A stretch of DNA of 64,000 bases from Pseudomonas sp. AFG_SD02_1510_Pfu_092 (lineage in GTDB: Bacteria; Pseudomonadota; Gammaproteobacteria; Pseudomonadales; Pseudomonadaceae): assembly GCF_003331055.1 (NCBI RefSeq), contig NZ_PUQD01000025.1:1-64000 (forward strand), given 5' to 3'. Positions 60,280 through 64,000 of the stretch are shown here, piece by piece. Below the pieces are notes generated by a model that was not told the origin of the DNA, searched no databases, and was given only the letters and a program-made list of their open reading frames with translations. Every line of letters begins with the position of its first letter. Position 1 is the stretch's first letter. The position numbers and the translations under genes were made by a program.

Positions 60280-61065
60280 ATGGATGTAGGTTCTTTCGGT
60301 TTCACCATTGCCGGCCTGGTCGTGGGTTTCATCGTCGGCATGACCGGCGTCGGTGGCGGCTCGCTGATGACTCCGATCCTGTTGTGGTTTGGCATCAGCC
60401 CGGCCACGGCTGTCGGCACCGACCTGCTCTATGCCGCCGTGACCAAGGCCAGTGGGGTCTGGGTGCATGCGCGCAACCAGAACGTCGACTGGAAGATCAC
60501 CGGCCTGCTGAGCCTTGGCAGCGTGCCCGCGGCGGCGCTGACCCTGTGGTTCCTCAGCAGCCTGCACACCGACACCTCGGCGCTCAACGCCATCATCAAG
60601 CAAGGCCTGGCGGTGGTGCTGATCCTGACCGCGTTGGCCATCCTGTTCAAATCGCGCCTGCAGGCCTTCGCCAGCCGCCATGCCGGCGACCACTACCACC
60701 TCAGCGACCGCAGCCTGAACACCCTCACCGTGATCACCGGCGTGGTGCTGGGGGTGATGGTCACCCTGACCTCCATCGGCGCCGGCGCACTGGGTACCGT
60801 GGCGCTGTTCCTGCTGTACCCGTTCCTGGTGACCCGCCGCCTGGTCGGCACTGAAATCGCCCACGCCGTGCCGCTGACCCTGGTGGCCGGCCTGGGCCAT
60901 GCGGGCATGGGTAACATGGACTGGTCGCTGCTGGGCTACCTGCTGCTGGGCTCGCTGCCCGGCATCTACCTCGGCAGCCACCTCACCGGGCGCATCTCTG
61001 ACCGCGTGCTGCGGCCATGCCTGGCGGCGATGCTGTTGTTGATCGGCTACAAGCTGGCGTTCTGA
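60280..61065 (+). CDS. TauE/SafE-family permease
   Basis: A 261-residue membrane protein with about seven or eight spans and the two TauE/SafE repeats: GFIVGMTGVGGGSLMTPILL (about 14-33) and GVLGVMVTLTSIGAGALGTV (about 157-176). The family exports sulfite, sulfoacetate or other organosulfur anions. The start ATG has a weak RBS (GAGTAGCGT). The region before it (60185-60240) is AT-rich and holds the promoter. It converges with the phosphatase gene, three bases away. Confidence 0.88.
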   Translation: MDVGSFGFTIAGLVVGFIVGMTGVGGGSLMTPILLWFGISPATAVGTDLLYAAVTKASGVWVHARNQNVDWKITGLLSLGSVPAAALTLWFLSSLHTDTSALNAIIKQGLAVVLILTALAILFKSRLQAFASRHAGDHYHLSDRSLNTLTVITGVVLGVMVTLTSIGAGALGTVALFLLYPFLVTRRLVGTEIAHAVPLTLVAGLGHAGMGNMDWSLLGYLLLGSLPGIYLGSHLTGRISDRVLRPCLAAMLLLIGYKLAF

Positions 61066-61068
61066 CCT

Positions 61069-61650
61069 TCAACCCAGGCGCAGGCGCCACTGCCCGGTAA
61101 AGCTCAGTTGCAGGCGCGACAGCGGCAACACGTCGATCCGCTGGCAGGCAAGCATCGGGCAATCGAGCACCTGCACCAGCGCGGCCCGCATGACCATCGG
61201 GTGGGTGACGGCCAGCCATTCACCCGGCCGGTCAAAGGCCTCCAGCCAGGCGCCCAGGCGCTGGCAGAGCGCGGCGAACGACTCACCGCCATGCACGGCA
61301 CTGGCTGGATTCTGCAGCCAGTCGGCCACCGCCTGCGGTTGTTCGGCCTGCAATTGCTTCAATGCCAGCCCGTGCCAACGCCCCAGGTCGCAATCGGCCA
61401 GCGCCGGCTCGACCTGCACCTGCTCCGCCAACCACGCCGCCGTCTCGCAGGCTCGCCGCTCCGGCGCAGTCAGTACCTGCGCCCCGACAAGGTCGGCAAA
61501 CGGCTGTTGGCTCAACGGCAGGATGCCGTCATTCGGGAGATGCAGGTGCCCGGTCTTCTGGGCCTGGGTCAGGGCGTGGCAAACAAGGGTCAGGCGGACG
61601 GCTTTCACCGGGGTGCTCTCGGGCAGGTTGGGGGCGCCAAGGTTTAGCAT
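61069..61650 (-). CDS. Histidine phosphatase superfamily protein lacking the RHG arginine
   Basis: A 193-residue protein. The family's LVRHGET motif reads LVCHALTQAQ (about 22-31): the catalytic histidine is kept, but the phosphate-binding arginine is cysteine. Other blocks are present: TAPERRACETA (about 61), CDLGRWHG (about 87), HGGESFA (about 119) and VTHPMVMRAAL (about 147). It may be a low-activity or non-phosphatase member; related Pseudomonas proteins linked to cobalt uptake have the same change, as far as I recall. It follows the TonB receptor on the same strand after about 170 bases. Confidence 0.8.
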   Translation of the reverse strand: MLNLGAPNLPESTPVKAVRLTLVCHALTQAQKTGHLHLPNDGILPLSQQPFADLVGAQVLTAPERRACETAAWLAEQVQVEPALADCDLGRWHGLALKQLQAEQPQAVADWLQNPASAVHGGESFAALCQRLGAWLEAFDRPGEWLAVTHPMVMRAALVQVLDCPMLACQRIDVLPLSRLQLSFTGQWRLRLG

Positions 61651-61677
61651 GCTGCAGCATTTTTTGCCGCAACAATA

Positions 61678-61803
61678 TGGCGCCGGCTGCGCCGGTGTTC
61701 GCGGGCTTGCCCACAGGTACAGCGTTAACCCGTAGCCAGCGCCGTACCTGTGGGAGCGGGTTCACCCGCGAAGCAGGCGACGCCGGCTGCGCCTGTGTTC
61801 ACG
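61678..61803. repeat. REP elements between phosphatase and TonB receptor genes
   Basis: GCGGGCTTGCCCACAGGTAC on the left and TACCTGTGGGAGCGGG with TTCACCCGCGAAGCAGGCG on the right, flanked by CGCCGGCTGCGCCGGTG hairpins. Confidence 0.75.
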
Positions 61804-61820
61804 GCTGAAGCCGCCCAGGG

Positions 61821-64000
61821 TCAGAAGTTGATGTTCAGCGCCGCGAACACCGCCCTGCCTGGCTGGTTATAGGTGTTGGCCCCGGAAGTGCTGGCATTGC
61901 CGCCCCGCAGAATCTGCTTGTCGAACACATTGTTCACCCCCACCCGCACATCGTAGTTGGCGTTGAACCTGTACCCGGCGCTGACATCCACCAGGCCATA
62001 GGCCTGCACATCCTGCTGCGCGCCAGTGTCGTAGTCTTGCTGTGTGCGGGAGTTGTAGGTCGGCGATTTCTGTTTACCGAACCAGGTACCCGCCACCTGC
62101 AACGACAGTTGGTCGGTGGCACGCCAGTCGAGGGTGGTGTTGACGGTGTATTGCGGGATCACCGACAGCGGCTCGCCGGTGTCGCGGTCGTCGTTGTCGA
62201 GCATCCAGGTGAGGTTGGTGTTCCAGTCCAGAGCCGGCGTCAGTTCGATGAACAGGTTGCCTTCGACCCCTTCCACCCGCGCCTTGCCGGCGTTGTCCCA
62301 CTGGGTAACGCGGCTGCCGGTGCCGATGGTGTAAAGCACATCGGTGTCACCGATGATCTTGTTCTTGTAATCATTGCGGAAGTAGGTGGCACTGGTGCGC
62401 CAGCTGCCGCGGTCATACAGCAGGCCGATTTCCTTGTTGACGCTGATCTCGGGTTTGAGGTCGGCGTTGCCCTGCAGGTAGCAGCCGCCGTTGTTGGTCT
62501 GTTGCACGCTGCAGCCGTTGCCGCGGCTGTACAGCAGGTAGTTCGGGTTGGCCTGGTAGAGGTTGGGGGTCTTGTAGGCGCGGGCGATGCCGCCTTTGAC
62601 CGACAGCGCTTCGCTCAGCTTGTGCGACAGGTTCAGGCTGGGGCTGAAGTTGTCGCCGAAGGTTTCGTGATGGTCGAAGCGCAGGCCCGGGGTGAGGGTG
62701 GTGTCGCCAACCAAGATATTGTCCTCGACGAACAATGCATAACTGCGCGCGGTCACCTTCGAGCTGCTGCGATCGAAACCGACGAGCCCGTCGTTGCCGG
62801 TGGGGTCCGAGCTCTGCGGGCGCAGCGAGCCCTGGTCGTTGAGGGTTTCGTACAGGTATTCACCGCCCAGGGTCAGCACATGCTCGGTGCTGCCCGCGGC
62901 GAAAGGCAGGTTCACTTCACTGCTCAGGCGCGTATTGCGCAGGCGCGACATGGCCGCGCCTTCGCCGTTGGGTGCACCCTCGGTACGGCCTGCCAGGCCT
63001 TCGTTGAGGCGCCAGTTGCGCACGTATTCATAGGCCAGCACGGTCTTGCTGCTACCCCAGGTGAAATCGCCCAGGTGGGTCAGGTCGTAGGTGCTGCGCT
63101 GCATCACATTGGTTTCGTGGCCGTACAGGCTGGAAACCAGCTCGACGTCGCCACCGCCGTTGCTGTTCATGGTGTCGCCGGCGAAGATGTTGCCCTGGCG
63201 GCTATAGCCGGCGCTGGCCTCGAGGCGGTGTTCGTCATTCAGCTGCCAGCTCAGCAAGCCGTTGATGTCCTTGTTGCGCACCCCTTCGCGGCCCGCCACC
63301 AGCACACTGGTGGCATGCCCGGCGTTGATGTCGAGGTCGTCGGCGTCGGTCTTGGCCACACCCCCGTACAGGCGCATGCCGAGGTTGTCGGTCAGGCCGC
63401 CGCCGAGGTTGAAGTTGGCGCGGCGGCTGGCACCCTCGGCGCTGTCTTGCGGCAGCTGGGTGTAGAGGCTGACATTGCCCTTGAGTTCGTCGCTGGGGCG
63501 CTTGGTAAGAATGTTGACCACTCCGCCCATGGCACCGGAGCCGTAGCGCGCAGCTGCCGGGCCGCGCAGGATCTCGATGCGCTCGACCGCCTCGGCCGGC
63601 ACCCAGTTGGTTTCACCACGGGTGTCGCGGTCGCCGTTCCAGCCATAGCGCACGGCATTACGCGCGCCCGATGGCTTGCCGTCGATGAGGATCAGGGTGT
63701 TTTCCGGGCCCATGCCACGCAGGTCGATCTGCCGGTTGTTGCCACGCGCGCCGCTGGCGCTGTTGCCAGTCAGGTTCACCCCCGGTTCGCGGCGGATGAT
63801 GTCGGACAGGTCATTGGCCGGCGGGTGGCGCTTGATGTCTTCGGCGGTGATGATCGACGATCCCAACGCCTGCCGCGCCTCGCGCTCGGCGGTAACCAGC
63901 GTGTCCGGGATCACCAGTGCGTCGTCGGCCACCGGCATCTCCAGTACCTCTCCACCGCGCTGCTGCTCAGCTACCGCCGCGGTGGCCACCAAGGCCGGCG
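61821..64000 (-). CDS. TonB-dependent catecholate siderophore receptor, 5' end missing
   Basis: About 726 residues of an outer-membrane receptor are present. The signal peptide is cut by the window edge; its likely end is ALVATAAVAEQQ. The plug domain includes DIIRREPGVNLTGNSASGAR and the IEILRGPAAARYGSGAMGGV block (about 140-160). The beta-barrel ends in the C-terminal phenylalanine (FAALNINF) used by the BAM machinery. A cysteine-containing loop (GNGCSVQQTNNGGCYLQGN) and the overall pattern match FepA/PfeA/PirA receptors for enterobactin-like siderophores. Its Fur-controlled promoter would lie outside the window. Confidence 0.9.
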   Translation of the reverse strand, partial: PALVATAAVAEQQRGGEVLEMPVADDALVIPDTLVTAEREARQALGSSIITAEDIKRHPPANDLSDIIRREPGVNLTGNSASGARGNNRQIDLRGMGPENTLILIDGKPSGARNAVRYGWNGDRDTRGETNWVPAEAVERIEILRGPAAARYGSGAMGGVVNILTKRPSDELKGNVSLYTQLPQDSAEGASRRANFNLGGGLTDNLGMRLYGGVAKTDADDLDINAGHATSVLVAGREGVRNKDINGLLSWQLNDEHRLEASAGYSRQGNIFAGDTMNSNGGGDVELVSSLYGHETNVMQRSTYDLTHLGDFTWGSSKTVLAYEYVRNWRLNEGLAGRTEGAPNGEGAAMSRLRNTRLSSEVNLPFAAGSTEHVLTLGGEYLYETLNDQGSLRPQSSDPTGNDGLVGFDRSSSKVTARSYALFVEDNILVGDTTLTPGLRFDHHETFGDNFSPSLNLSHKLSEALSVKGGIARAYKTPNLYQANPNYLLYSRGNGCSVQQTNNGGCYLQGNADLKPEISVNKEIGLLYDRGSWRTSATYFRNDYKNKIIGDTDVLYTIGTGSRVTQWDNAGKARVEGVEGNLFIELTPALDWNTNLTWMLDNDDRDTGEPLSVIPQYTVNTTLDWRATDQLSLQVAGTWFGKQKSPTYNSRTQQDYDTGAQQDVQAYGLVDVSAGYRFNANYDVRVGVNNVFDKQILRGGNASTSGANTYNQPGRAVFAALNINF

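Overview
The window is a piece of a Pseudomonas chromosome, most likely from the P. putida group. This rests on gene content and order: prpR-prpB-prpC, the RimK-like/7TM-transglutaminase/retropepsin trio, pabB, cysH, cysB, oprI, greB, ppiD-hupB-lon-clpX-clpP-tig, a tRNA Arg-His-Leu-His cluster, folD, a glycerol-type ABC operon, and an Aer-type receptor paired with a GGDEF/EAL protein. High G+C and many Pseudomonas REP elements (core GTGGGAGCGGG...CCCGC) agree. The first ~122 bases are almost pure G and C runs and look like an assembly or sequencing artefact at a contig edge. The TonB receptor at the right edge is cut off. I see no insertion sequence, CRISPR array, rRNA operon or prophage.

Layout. 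161-3184: propionate (2-methylcitrate cycle) genes prpC and prpB behind a GntR regulator whose promoter lies between two copies of the same 12-mer. 3405-6462: a three-gene membrane/periplasm system (aspartic-protease-like protein, inactive-transglutaminase 7TM protein, ATP-grasp ligase). 6674-9932: pabB (folate), cysH and cysB (sulfate assimilation). 10061-15228: universal stress protein, ketopantoate reductase-like protein, DAHP synthase, small GNAT protein, OprI lipoprotein, L,D-transpeptidase. 15340-23551: TesA esterase divergent from a YbbA/YbbP-type ABC transporter, GreB, DoxX, MltF-like lytic enzyme, TatD. 23680-28790: a chemoreceptor behind a perfect Anr/FNR box, a DUF962-like membrane protein, a thioesterase, a CHAD protein, a small lipoprotein and a patatin-like lipase. 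28966-37439: the protein-quality-control block, all on the minus strand.

37687-39460: small genes, a toxin-antitoxin remnant with an internally deleted toxin ORF but an intact antitoxin, and four tRNA genes in which a tRNA-His plus terminator hairpin unit occurs twice. 39461-48549: folD, then a six-gene GlpSTPQV-like ABC operon transcribed from a good sigma-54 promoter and divergent from a sigma-54 activator; five TGAACA boxes spaced by whole helical turns lie between them. 48769-52039: Aer-like PAS chemoreceptor and PAS-GGDEF-EAL protein in one transcription unit. 52542-55288: dicarboxylate symporter followed by two GntR regulators. 55468-64000: a frameshifted lipoprotein gene, a PACE efflux protein divergent from a LysR regulator, a dCache chemoreceptor with a sigma-28 promoter, a TauE/SafE permease, a histidine-phosphatase homologue without the RHG arginine, and a catecholate-type TonB receptor.

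The most interesting leads are the sigma-54/TGAACA control region with a Hfq/Crc-type CA motif, the Anr-boxed chemoreceptor, the decayed HigB-like toxin next to an intact antitoxin, and the poorly understood three-gene system at 3405-6462. All assignments come from reading the sequence and recalled family knowledge; no database search was run.
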